From Glandiceps talaboti (taxonomy: Eukaryota; Hemichordata; Enteropneusta; Spengelidae): 64,000 nt of DNA. Made by a program: the position numbers and the translations under genes. The stretch is from positions 3,410,001 through 3,474,000 of the forward strand of contig NC_135566.1 of assembly GCF_964340395.1 (NCBI RefSeq), given 5' to 3'. Position 1 is the first letter of the stretch; the number at the start of each line of letters is the position of its first letter. Of the stretch, positions 1 through 43,782 are shown piece by piece. The notes beneath the pieces are model-generated. The model ran no database searches, was not told where the DNA came from, and saw only the letters and a program-made list of their open reading frames with translations.

Positions 1-120
1 AATCTCATGTGCATGCAGGTATACAATAATGTTTTCGGTATTGTACTGCAGTGCAAATAGCATTACTATGTATGACCACAGATGCAAGTATACTCTAGTA
101 CATAATGTAATAGTAGTTTG
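1..120. repeat. Dispersed repeat, family A (partial copy)
   Basis: This stretch, rich in TGCATGCAGGTAT and AGTGCAAATA motifs, recurs at about 36665-36780 in the same orientation and at about 17640-17740 in reverse complement. The copies are clearly related but diverged, as expected for an old mobile element. Here it lies just upstream of the splice acceptor of the first coding exon in the window. Its left end is outside the window. Confidence 0.6.
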
Positions 121-161
121 TTTACTGCATATATTAATGTTTATGTTTATTTCATTTGCAG

Positions 162-482
162 GCCAGTGTAGCTCTACAACATATAGAGTGGCAGTCAGCA
201 TATCCTATGGACTTTTATGCTAATGACTCTCTTGGGCCCTGGACAGTGAATAATGAATTACATCGCCCTGCCAGACCAATAAGGAATAGAGACTCGACTG
301 TGAAATTGAATACAAATGCTGATTCAGTGGCAACAAAATCTTCTGATACAGATTCAGCACAAGTTAATCTAGTGAAATCCAAACAAACTGAAAGAGACAA
401 GTCTCCCTGTAAAGAAGGGTGTTCATGTGAAGCTAGAAAAAAGAGAGAAAACTCAGACACTGCCTGTCGTGAAACATATTAA
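162..482 (+). CDS. Terminal exon of an unidentified protein-coding gene
   Basis: An AG acceptor at 160-161, preceded by a T-rich tract, opens into a frame of 106 codons ending in TAA at 480-482. It begins [20 protein letters not shown]. The first half looks folded (aromatic residues, Trp, Pro). The second half is a low-complexity Ser/Thr/Lys/Asp-rich tail with a small Cys cluster (CKEGCSC), typical of a disordered C terminus. I do not recognise the family and no domain can be named. Codon phase at the acceptor is assumed to be 0 because that frame is open and non-repetitive. Upstream exons lie outside the window. The gene runs in the same direction as the SUR gene about 2.5 kb downstream. A chance open frame is possible but the splice-site context makes a real terminal exon more likely. 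Confidence 0.5.
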   Translation, partial: ASVALQHIEWQSAYPMDFYANDSLGPWTVNNELHRPARPIRNRDSTVKLNTNADSVATKSSDTDSAQVNLVKSKQTERDKSPCKEGCSCEARKKRENSDTACRETY

Positions 483-683
483 ATCAGTTCATTAGTTTAT
501 GAAAATGTCACAAGTGTGTGCAAAAGTAGTCATGGCAAATGCTAGAGACATTTTGTTATGACATGCTGCTAGCCATGAAATACAACACATAGTAAGAGGG
601 AGCCATGCAACTCCATATATAAACTTCACAGCCATAAACAAAACATGTTTGTACATTTAATTTGCTGTAGTTCTGAAAAAGGG

Positions 684-689
684 AATAAA
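684..689 (+). other. Polyadenylation signal AATAAA (upstream gene)
   Basis: An AATAAA hexamer lies about 200 bases after the stop codon at 482, and a second one at 823-828 could serve as an alternative. Either is a plausible end of the 3' UTR of the partial gene. Between them, about 753-790, is a short CATCAC/ATC microsatellite. Confidence 0.35.
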
Positions 690-1800
690 AGTGTAACTGG
701 CACAGTCATGAATGCATTGAGAATGTTTTGATTAAAACTTAGTGAAACAAATATCATCACCATCATTACCATCATCATCACCACCATCAAGAAAATAATT
801 GATAGTAAAAACAAAGGTATACAATAAAGACAAAGTGAGGGCACCATATATACCTCGGCTACATAAGCAAACATCTATTGATGTTCAAACCCTGTTACAA
901 TTAAAACTAAATTGCATACAAGGGTACCAGGCGAAGGCACACAAGTGAAAGTATGGGGTACTCAACAGTGATTTGAAAATGTTCCGTATAAAGACGTAGA
1001 AAAAATTCTAGTTACAATCATTGGTATTTTTTGTAATATATCTTATTACTAGTAATATAATTAACGCGTTTGAGTTCAAGTACAGAAGTTTAGAATTTTC
1101 TACAAGTGTTTTAATAAGATGGCTTCCTCAGTGTTATAAATTATTTATGATAAAGTACATTATTATTTATCATATGTGTTGGTTTTTTCAGAAGGAACAC
1201 TAGTGGCTCCATGAGGTACAGAATTGGTAAAGTAAGAGCGCTCTCTACAGACTATGGCAAAATTCGTTCGTTTTCAGTATAACACTGCATCTAAATTTTA
1301 CTCAGTCTGGTACATGTACACGTACAGTTACTCACGCATGTGCAGTTGCTTCTTTCTTTTAATTTGTTCTTCAAAATTGCTAGAAAACTTTCAAAACTTG
1401 GAACTCTATCTTGACATTTCTAAGTTGAAAGAAAACATTTCGCCAGTGAAATGATATAACCAATCACTTTATATTCATTGATGTACATTATACGACGACG
1501 ATTCAGCAAAAAGTAATAAGAAACTACGAGTTTGATGGCAACAGATTAAACATCTGGTGTAGTGATGAATCTTTACATTTTTTTGTAAGGTGTGTACTCA
1601 TTATGCACATGTGTCTCTTTTTTTTACATTTGTAATGAAAGTAAAACCATGAAGAGGATTGCTGCTTTTGTAATCACCCTTGTCATGTATCATAAACAAC
1701 TCAAGACATAACAAACATAAACTACACTATGACGATGCATTCTCGCAAACCAGAGTTATTATTTCTACCTCTACATTTCGAAATAAACCTCCTGTGGGAG

Positions 1801-1860
1801 GTTCGTTAATAACGTTGCCGTAAAAACAGGCCGTTAAGAACGTTGCCGTAAAACAGGCCG
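1801..1860. repeat. Two-copy tandem repeat, ~28 bp unit
   Basis: The segment contains two adjacent copies of a unit with the shared core AACGTTGCCGTAAAA followed by CAGGCCG. It is non-coding and of unknown role, about 1.1 kb upstream of the SUR start codon. Confidence 0.6.
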
Positions 1861-1948
1861 TGGTTTGCAGTTTGCAGTGATGATGACGATGATGCGTCCT
1901 GATTTGTAACTTGTAAGACGTGAAATGAAATAATAAGGTCCACCAAAT

Positions 1949-1985
1949 CTTGGAGGAATTATACTGTCAGTATAATTCCTCCAAG
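1949..1985. repeat. 37-bp near-perfect palindrome
   Basis: Two 18-base arms, the left starting CTTGGAGGAATTATACTG, are exact reverse complements separated by a single base. The heptamer ACCAAAT flanks it on both sides in direct orientation. It could extrude as a cruciform or be a remnant of a foldback element. Confidence 0.8.
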
Positions 1986-2890
1986 ACCAAATCAAGCAAT
2001 CGGAGTAATGCAGTTTAATAAATGCAGAGCACACATTTGTCTGGCTTTTAACTTTCCGGAAGTTTGAAAAGACACGGGACTGGTACAGTTTAAAGCTAAA
2101 AATTAAAAATATTGTCCAATTTTGATGAGGTCTTAAGATCGCAGCAAGAATTTGCGAAATCATTTCATTATCTGATTGTGGCCGTTGAGGGCCTCATTAC
2201 ATTCTTGAATGTGATTCATTGAATTTTAATAGACAGATATGTAGTTTGACCAGAAAAGCCGACCAATTGTTCCAGCCACAAGTGCCACCTTCTCCTTTGT
2301 TTTAGTGATACCTCCCTACCCCCTTTAAAAACAACACTTTTAAGGTTTATTATGGATTTGGAGTCTTACAAATCTCGTAAATTGTACGTACCTCCAGGTG
2401 ACAGGCTCTTACGAAACATTGCGCTGGGAGCGAAGCACAATATATATTGTGTAAGGACCCTTGCGTAAGGGCTCCCTCCTGTCTGTGTTTCAATGACAAA
2501 TTTCTTGCCTTATAAAGCTCTCACGTGTAATATACGAATGTCATAGGCTTTACCAGAAATAAATATGATTATATTAGTCTGGCTAATGTACATGTTTTCA
2601 TATTCATATGGGCCTATATTTATGATAAAGTTCTTTTACAGGCCTGTAACAAGAGGGACGAACATCGTCAACATCAAAAGATAGAATATTAAAAGTCATC
2701 AGCTCCTGTAACACTCAAAAACAAATCAGAAATTAGTTATAAAACAAAAACAAAAATAAATATATAAGCTTGTAGCTTCTAAAGCATTAAGATCGGCTAA
2801 TGCAAACAAAAAAGTTTTCAAGTTTTGCAAGTCATGACGGTGAAAAGTTCTTTGTGTGATAGCCACGCCCCCGTATTGAGGTTGTCTGTG

Positions 2891-2975
2891 ATAAAAGGTC
2901 GAGTGTCACTACTAAGCAGTGCGCGTGTCGTTAGGTTAGTAGTACTGCACTGCGTGGTGCGAGAACAGCGGAAAG
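2891..2975 (+). promoter_or_regulatory. Probable core promoter and 5' UTR of the SUR gene
   Basis: An ATAAAAGG TATA-like box starts at 2891, which would place transcription initiation about 25-30 bases later. The sequence then becomes CpG-containing. The start codon context at 2976 (AAAG before ATGG) has A at -3 and G at +4, a strong Kozak context. The TATA box assignment is inference; an upstream non-coding exon cannot be excluded. Confidence 0.4.
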
Positions 2976-34633
<31,658 letters not shown>

Positions 34634-35440
34634 AGGAATCTATTTCCATCTCTATAATCCTTGCTGAAGGAAACAACTGAGAAAATCTATTTTCACTATT
34701 TCACTACTTCTATCAAAAGCTATTACCATCTTTACATTCCATATGGTAATGGCAGAATCTATCTTCAACTTTAACCTTCATAAAATTCCTTGTGAAAATG
34801 GTAGAATCTATCCTCAGCTTTAATGTTCTTTCAGAAAGGAAGTAAGATAATTTTTACATTCCTTGTGAAAAATGAGAGAATCTATCTGAATCATTACATT
34901 CCTTGTGAGAGAAGTAAATTAGACTTCCATCTTTAATTCCTTGAAAGGGAAGCCAAAAAATCTGTCTTATTCTTCTTGAGAAGGAAGCAAGTGAGACAAT
35001 CTCTCCATCTTTGGATTTCTTGAGAAAGGAAGCAAATTAAAATCTTTTTCCAACCATTTTGAAAGGAAGCAAATGATACTTAGACTTCATCCTTGTATCC
35101 ATTTAAGTGTCGGTCACAAAGCCTCTTGTGTGTTTGCACAACTGCCTAACCAAAAGTGCTTAGGCAGTCAGTAGAAAATATGGCCCTTAACTGATGAGTC
35201 TGGGTATAAAAATGGAAACAGATATAATAGCTGGCATCCTGAATTTACAGGTGTGCACAATTACCTGAAGTTTAAAACTTAATAGCTTGTTGTCTGTCCT
35301 CTTAACAGAGCTATTTCAAATTAACTCTGTGCCCTGATTTACACAATGTAAAGCAAGTAGGGATTCTTAGTATTTCTTTTTTTTGTAACATTTTCTTTGA
35401 GAAATATATCAATCAAAACTAAAGTTCAAATAAATCGCTA
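34634..35440 (+). other. Probable SUR 3' UTR, with degenerate repeats and AATAAA
   Basis: 34640-35090 is built of diverged 40-60-bp units with CATTCCTTGTGAAAATGAGAGAATCTAT-like and GAAAGGAAGCAAAT motifs. An AATAAA at 35429-35434 is the first well-placed polyadenylation signal. Where the transcript ends is inference. Confidence 0.45.
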
Positions 35441-36369
35441 AAAATCATATTGATTAGAAATGATATTGATAGAATTAGGATGCATTGAATGCATTTTTAT
35501 TCATCATTCACAAATTCAGGTTGAAGGGGGATTTAACACAGTGAATAGCATGGAACTTCTATCTGTTCTGGACTGCTACATTGTAAAAAGTGAAAATAAG
35601 AAAAAAAATTCACCCTATGTCATTCTTGATTATAGCATGTTTGCATAATTGTTCCAAATGTTGGCTAATTGTGGCTTTATGTGGAATGCAATAATCCTAC
35701 ATTTTATGGTATGGATAGACTAGTCACTTCTTTATTGGTGTAAGGAAAACTAAAATTAATACCCACATTACATCACTTTTAAAATCACAACATATCATTT
35801 AAAGAGAGGCAATCTAACTGTCAATGGCGGTCCTCTGGCAGGCTAGTCATGCTGGTTTGAAGGGCAAGAGGCTATAATCCTCCCTACCATCTCTATAAAA
35901 AGAGTTTAATGAGAAAACGAGAAATGGCTATTAATAGGAAAAAAGCAAATAGTGAACTGAATCAGATTATAAACAGAATGAAGTAGAGAGAGTTGATGCA
36001 AGTGTTAACTTGTTTATTACTGTCTCTTTCCCCTCTCACCGTCAACGCAGTCTTGAACTCGGGGGGGGGGGGGGGGTAATAATCAAATCTAGATATCATT
36101 TAATAAAGAATACAAAACATGAAAAAACCCTCCAATGTTTTATAGTAACTGTAAGTTTGTGTGTTGTATGCACTAGTATTGCAGTCTCAACAAATTTATT
36201 GAAAGATCATCTGAAAGGCTCATGTTTAGAATTAAAGTTTGGTTGACAAAAGTTTGTCTGGCAGACATGTTATATAAGTATATAAATATATTTTATTATT
36301 ATTATTAGAGCTGTAGATATGGTTGGTCTAGAATGAATGATCACATCTAATCCCAGTAGTTCCACTGAT

Positions 36370-36790
36370 AAGGAGAGTATTATGACAGAACCCCACGACA
36401 TGCAAGTGCAAGTGCAAGTGTGGTGTACTTGGGGTATTGGCACGAGTGCTTACAGTGTTCTGTGGCAGTACTTCCCTGAGCGTAGTGAGTGAAGGTGCAG
36501 CAGAAAGCATAAGTGCAAATACCCCCAAGTACCCACACTGCACTGGCACTCCTGCAGCATGGGCTTCTGTTAGCATTGCATATGTTTATCTGAAATAACA
36601 AAATGTCCTTACAAATGACACTATGTGATCACTCACTTCCATATAGAAGGAATGATCGCATCCTCATTTGCATATCATTTGCATGCAGGTATGCAATAAT
36701 GTTTCAGTATTGCACTGCAATGCAAATACCACTAGTATGCATGTGCACTGGTGCAAGTAATCACTAGTACATGTGTAGTAGTATTCCAGA
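36370..36790. mobile_element. Dispersed element family A, most complete copy
   Basis: The left block (36385-36565, with CACGACATGCAAGTGCAAGT and CTTACAGTGTTCTGTGG) and right block (36655-36780, with CATTTGCATGCAGGTATGCA) match, in reverse orientation, 17825-18000 and 17640-17740. The right block also matches 1-120. The left block is partly self-complementary. No open frame. Confidence 0.6.
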
Positions 36791-37389
36791 ACCATGGGAT
36801 TGAAACATTGGGGTTTAAAATAATAGAAGCTAGAATGTTATGCTGCTTCTGAAGAGAAGTTCAAAATCTTTCAAACTCGCCTACAATATTTTGGTCAAGT
36901 GCTTGACCAGCATGAAATCATGCAATAGTGGTCCCAAACTCTGAATATTGATTTTACAAATAAACCCACCAAAAGCTATTTAGTTGACTATTAATAAGTT
37001 TATGTCAATCTTGACTATAGATAGAAAAAAAAGACACTGATTTTATTTTAATAAGTTCATCAAGTTAAATTCATGATATCACATACTAAGGCTTTTATGT
37101 TGGAAATGTATCAAAGAAACTTTATAATAATGTATAGTGGTGCTTCAAAACAAAAAACAACATTAAACTGATGTATATAGTTTGTGTAATTAGGTATTGA
37201 ATCAAGATGGCACACACTGATGAATCAAAGAACTTTGTAGACAGTTTACAGTAATTCTTGAGTGTTTCAAAATATGAAACATTCAACTGTAATTTCAGCA
37301 TTTTGAATAACAATGTTTATTTTACAAAACTGATGTTTTAATTTGATTTGTATAATTACGTATTAATGAGGATGTGCTGTTACAAAACA

Positions 37390-37815
37390 ACACTTGCACT
37401 GTGAGCTCTTATCATCCAGGTGGTGAAAGTCGGCGTGTGGGCAGGAGGCACCTATAAGGGTGACGGTAACCCTAGTAGACATTGTGTTATATGTATTTGA
37501 CTCTGGGTGCAAGTACCATTCCCTGCAAAGAAAACTTTAAAAGGTCACAATGATGTTCAATAAATAAAGTGCAAAAAGCACTCCTACTGTGAGCTCTTGT
37601 CACCCAGGTGGTGAAAGTCATTATGTGGGCAGGAGGCACCAACATGGGTGACAGGAATATTTAGGATAGTTATGTTATTTGATCCAGGCACAAGTACCAT
37701 TCCTTTTCAAAGAAAACTTACACAAATTATCATTCAGTAAAGAGTATTTGTACCATGAGCTCTTGACACCCAGGTGGTGAAAGTCATCTTTGGACAGGAG
37801 ACATGTTATTAATGA
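37390..37815. repeat. Three-copy tandem repeat, ~170-187 bp unit
   Basis: GTGAGCTCTT-TCA-CCAGGTGGTGAAAGTC starts near 37401, 37588 and 37755, each followed by GGGCAGGAGGCACC-like sequence. The third copy is shorter. Confidence 0.85.
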
Positions 37816-40197
37816 CAGAAAACAAAATATAAGTATGCTATTTAATACAGGAGCAAGTATCATTCACACTTTCAATAAAAAATACTTTTACAAGTTATTG
37901 ATATATTCAATGACTAAAGTAATCATATGATATACTTACATGTTTGGTGTTTTGTGTAAAGACAAATTGATCAAAAACCAAATAGAGTCACATCTGTAGA
38001 TTAAAAAAACAAACAAATGCGTGTTTAAATTTAAGAGTAATACATTTAAAAAGAAAATTACTAAATTCATTTTCTGATCTATTTTCATATTAAGATAATT
38101 TCATATTTATAGTTATTCTGTAAGACATATTCAATTGATTTCTGCTGAATTATTTGATGTATTAAAGTGTAATATCATAGTGACTAAGTAAACTGTATGC
38201 GTGCATTAACATTCCCCAAATAAGTGACGATGTGCAAGCTGTATGTATATATTTAATTTATCTCTAATTGTATTGCCAAAATCTAGTATGTTTGACATTC
38301 ATAGTATAATTGAAAATCAATAAAAACCTTTACTTTGTAGATTTTCAGTAAGTAGAATATTATTGGTTGCAATTGCAATGAATACCTGTAAGTAATGAAG
38401 CAAAAAATGAGTCTGAAAAAAAAACTTTTTGAAAAAAAGAAAAAACTCTGAATATTTTGAAATTTGTAATTCCAATCAAAAGTGTAGAAAATAGTTCAAA
38501 ATTCAATCTGAATAAAAAAGACGAATTATAAAGGCTACATATATTGTTGAGAGATGTAAGCAAATGTCAGTGTTTTACATTTGTGTAAGAGAAAAGTTTT
38601 GAAGACTTGTAATTTGATTATTTGTTAAAAGTGTACTTTAATTCGATATATATAATTTGTGTTCTGTAGCTTTCCTTTAATAAACATTAAAGGGGAATAG
38701 GCTGACTTTGTATATTTGTTTGTCATATTGTTTGTTTGTTTGTTTGTAATGTGTTTGCATGTGTTTTTGTTTTGTTTTGGGGGCTTCCGTTACTGCATAT
38801 TGAATAATACAGTGCTCTACTGTCCATTTCATTTTACTGTTCACTGGCTCTGTTTGATACAACCGTGCAGAAACCAATAATAAAGTGCACATGCTACACT
38901 CAGACAAGATTCAGCAAGATAAATACAGTTTTCTGTGACATGTCTAAATCAAAAGATTCTTAAGCAATATCTTTGATGACTACAGAAGATGTCGCAGAAT
39001 CGTAGAGGCCCTTGATTATTCAGGATGGGCCGATGAGGGCGCCCTGATATCTTACAGACGAGTGGGACATGAGATTCGGTGATTATCAACAATTTGAGGG
39101 ACGCCCTCATCGTCTCCATAATAAAGAAATTATTTTGCCTCAATTCGAATCATCGGTGAGGGCGTCTATCTAGGAAAATTTAGCAACAGGAAAAACATTC
39201 GCAAAGAAACTAGCTGCAATCAACCGAATCCTGTCTAGCCAAAGAAATAATACCGCAGAGACTGTGAAAGCAAATAGTAAAAGTGTAATAAAGGATATAT
39301 CATCAGTTCTCTGAAATCACTTACTATGTTCATGATAAATGTTATTCGGTTCAGATGTTATACAGATTTCAAATACAAGAAAAGTGTGTTGAGTTTTTTA
39401 TAGACTACTCAATGTTATGTATGTAACTATGACAACAGAAGAATAGCTTTTATCGCAGTTTACCGTTTCTGATACGGCACATAGAATGCCACGTTTGTAG
39501 AAATTGATTGGGTATTCAATCTGTGTATAGTTACTTGTAACATCTATCAATACAATAGTAGAAAATCAATACTCACAGTGGTTTCAAACCTCCGATGGAA
39601 AATATATGAAAACAATGGTGTACATGATTGTTAGAAAAACTTTTTAAATGATTATTCGTTTCACTTCAGGAATGTTGCTAAATCTAGAGCAATGGCCCAC
39701 GGGTCAATTTGTAAATATTATCAACAAATATCACAACATTTTCAGTACACATTATTCGTTTGGTTTTGTACGGATTGACATTTTATCAAAACATTTAGTA
39801 CTTAGGACATGTTCGTGTTTTCATATTTAAAAAACCTTCCCCTTTCTATACGAAGCAATGCCTGATACTTCGTGGCCACGGTTCCATGTACGTCAGCAGT
39901 TGTTTTAAATTTCACTCACCCGTTCACTACGAGAAAAAGCTTAACTTCTGTTGTTACATGTAACTACTGCGATACAATGCAATACAAAGTGTAACGTTTA
40001 AAGGCGAAACCATCCCTACTCGGGTTAGTGCTAATTTGCTGAGGTGTTCAAAAACTGTTGTGGTCGAATGAAGTTTACCAGTATTAGCACCACATATATT
40101 TTTTAATATTGGCCTCCCGTTGACATGTAGAAATATTTGTATGTACCGAAAATTGCATAAGTACTAATTCAACAAGAGAAGCTTCCGTTGGCTACAC

Positions 40198-40453
40198 TTG
40201 AGCGGAGAGAGAAAGTGGCTCGGCTGTTGTTTTCAGCATGGCGGCGCTCTTCTCGATTGGAATACCAAGAATGTGGCCGTCGTGTTTATGTTGTGGATCG
40301 TGACGGCACGCAAGCTGACTTCTCTAATACCACGGCGGTCGTTACACATAAGTGAACAAATGGCAAAAAGTCTTGTTGGAATGGAGACGAGAGCTTCTCA
40401 ACTAGTACTTAATGGCATTCTAGGTCGGTCTCACTTCATACACCCATTCTTGT
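40198..40453 (+). other. CpG-containing candidate first exon of an unidentified gene
   Basis: The segment has local CpG enrichment (GGCGGCGCTC, CCACGGCGGTCG), a CAGCATGGCGGC (YY1-like, common at animal promoters) at about 40236, and an open frame to a TTGT|GTGAGT donor at 40454. From ATG 40288 that frame reads MLWIVTARKLTSLIPRRSLH, a basic amphipathic start resembling a mitochondrial presequence. No downstream exon could be linked, and I recognise no family. Confidence 0.2.
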
Positions 40454-41900
40454 GTGAGTTCCCCGGGCCATTTTGTTCATTGATTGTGATGTGACCAACA
40501 TGGGTTTAACTTTTATACTAGCTGACCCCTATGTGTTGATGGTTTTAGGACCGCAGCTCTTGTCTGAACGACATGGAGTGGCCGGGGAATGGTGGTTTTT
40601 TTTGTTTTAGTTCGATGTTGTCGCGTAAAAGACAAGCAACTCTATCAAACAACTCCTGAGTGAAACTATCAGGTTGCGAGTGGGAGGGGTCGCTAGAGTC
40701 ATTAAATCTCCATCCGATAGCTCTATGCGAGAGAAGTCGGAGGAAACTGATCCGGCTAGCTGGCAATGTTTTCACAATATGTGCCGAGACACACACCATA
40801 CTGCAGCCCCATCTCACGAAATATGGCAATTATCAAATCTGCTTCTAATTTGGCGATGCTTTCAACTTTTAAAAAAAAAACAATTCAACAATCAAACTCC
40901 TTACTCTTTATTACAACTCTCTCTCTCTCTTTGTTCTAAATATAAAACCAGAACGCCAACGGGAAAGATGAACCACAAAACTTGAATGACGACTTACGAG
41001 ATATTTTTATTTCATTTCCGTTGACATTATACCACCACGGCGAAAGATTTCGGAATAAACAATCCAGATGAAATCTTCGGATGTCGTTTTGATGTAGATT
41101 CATCTAGAACGGTGACTGACATCAAAATGCAGGCAACTGTGACTGGCCGACGTACATCGACACGGTACAGGAATCTTTACAATTCAAACACTTTCTTCTT
41201 TGACGGCGCATACATAGCCTCTTTCGATGCAGCTGTGCAGACCTGTGCCATTGTCTTTGATTTGGAACAAGGGACACTTGTAATTTCCACGTCAAAGCGC
41301 TTCAATACCAAGCACTTATCCGCCAAAAATATTCGACCAATTTTTTTTTTTTTTTCAGTAAATTTTTAACGCATGTACACTTTGGTTTTTGATCAAATGC
41401 AAGGAAACACTTCAACTCTATCAGTCGATGAAAAAATGGTTCTAAAGTGATCAGATAACAAAAAGATTGAATAATGCTAAAATAAAAAATAGCCTCCGCA
41501 GACGTTCGTATGCATCTGGTCAGCAAACTTCGCCACCAACTTTACCTTTTAAATAATAACTCACTGATCACGTGACACATTTTGGTGCCACCCCTTATCC
41601 TAAATAATTTCAAATAATAATAATAAGCATTGTATTGCGAAAACAAATAAAGGCGGGAAAATATCAAAGTGTTGAAACTCTGTGGCTGGGTATACAGATA
41701 CGATTACTAGCTTTCGATTATTGTTTTTTAAACCAAGAGTTTATTCCCAGATAATATTTAGTCTTGTAGAGTTCGCCCCTTGTACTAACAACCGCTGAAC
41801 ACACCGCGTATGCACAGTACTAACACTAAATATGATAATGTAGAAGGCGCAAAGATTAAAACTTAAAAGTGACGTTTTCGAATCACGTCTTATTTTAAGC
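40454..41900. other. Intergenic, no supported gene
   Basis: Short open frames on both strands (for example minus 40545-40829) show no recognisable domain. Contains a T-run at 41340-41355. Nothing else seen. Confidence 0.4.
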
Positions 41901-41902
41901 AC

Positions 41903-42038
<136 letters not shown>

Positions 42039-42604
42039 ACTTTCATCCTCGAGTTTAAATCATATTGTCAACATGTTTCGCTCTGTCGTCACTTTTCGAA
42101 AATGTTCACAATTAGTCTACGGTAGGAACATGAATAATATAGCTTCACCCTTAGCAATGCGTTCATAAATCATTTTTTTGTCCGTCGTGGTAACATTAAT
42201 GTAAGGATTGCAAGAGCTGGACTAAAATTGAACAGAGCTATGAAACTACATACTGTACATTTATAGTAAACCATAACTTGGACTGTTATTGTAAAGTCCA
42301 AAATGTCCAAACATTGAAAACATCATTTTGGAAACACTTTCTCGATTAATCAGCCTGAACATAGACACATTTTCTCATGTTGACAGCATTATTTTGCCGA
42401 CAGCTACCAAAAGCCGCTCACCATCTCTCTTTGAAAAGTTACTCACAATTTCATATTTGTCACATAACACATCATATTCAATCACTGTTAACAGTAACGA
42501 TAGCACTGTCTAATTATTAATCGAGTCCCTACCACAAATTCGATATTAAATAAACTAGTGCAGAGCATATATTATATTATATTATATATATATATAGTTT
42601 TTCG

Positions 42605-42673
42605 TAATACAAAACTATTACGCTCTGCCACTGCGGTATAGAGCACTGTCTTAGCAGATTGATACTCACCGAG

Positions 42674-42676
<3 letters not shown>
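42605..42676 (+). mobile_element. Inverted partial copy of the hammerhead-bearing element
   Basis: From AAAACTATTACGCTCTGCCA to GATACTCACCGAGTT this is the near-exact reverse complement of 42738-42806. It lacks the ribozyme half. The two arms face each other across the (TA)n tract. Confidence 0.85.

Positions 42677-42741
<65 letters not shown>
42677..42741. repeat. (TA)n microsatellite between inverted element arms
   Basis: About 65 bases of pure TA dinucleotides at the symmetry centre of the inverted repeat. Confidence 0.97.
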
Positions 42742-43570
<829 letters not shown>

Positions 43571-43572
43571 AA

Positions 43573-43782
43573 AGCATCTATTCTATTCTATTCTATTCTA
43601 TTCTATTCTATTCTATTCTATTCTATTCTATTCTATTCTATTTATTCTGTTCTGTTCTGTTCTTTTCTATTCTATTCTATTCTATTCTATTCTATTCTAT
43701 TCTGTTCTGTTCTATTCTATTCTATTCTATTCTATTCTGTTCTGTTCTGTTCTGTTCTGTTCTGTTCTGTTCTATTCTATAG
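43573..43782. repeat. (TTCTA/TTCTG)n pentanucleotide microsatellite
   Basis: About 210 bases of TTCTA and TTCTG units in blocks of each variant. Confidence 0.97.

Larger units (their letters stand above)
829..2890. other. Intergenic region upstream of the SUR gene
   Basis: No convincing exon was found. Open frames here are short and lack homology that I can see. The region contains a two-copy direct repeat (1801-1860), a 37-base near-perfect palindrome (1949-1985) and a small palindrome CACAATATATATTGTG near 2438-2453. Confidence 0.5.
35441..40190. other. Intergenic region between SUR and the T-box gene, left part
   Basis: No supported gene. It contains a poly(G) run (36061-36076), a family A/D element cluster (36370-36850), a three-copy repeat (37390-37810), another AATAAA (38679-38684) and a GATGAGGGCG/CGCCCTCATC imperfect hairpin near 39030-39110. 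Confidence 0.5.

Noticed and set aside
1834-2163. Minus-strand open frame of 109 codons upstream of SUR
   Set aside because: It runs through the palindrome at 1949-1985 and the repeat at 1801-1860, and its composition is not protein-like.
35191-35220. Second hammerhead candidate (CTGATGAGTC followed by GGAAAC)
   Set aside because: Stem II cannot form (GTCTGGG has no complement before GAAA) and no stem I or III pairing is present.
40545-40829. Minus-strand open frame of 94 codons
   Set aside because: No recognisable domain, no supporting splice sites or polyadenylation signal, and overlapping open frames on the other strand.
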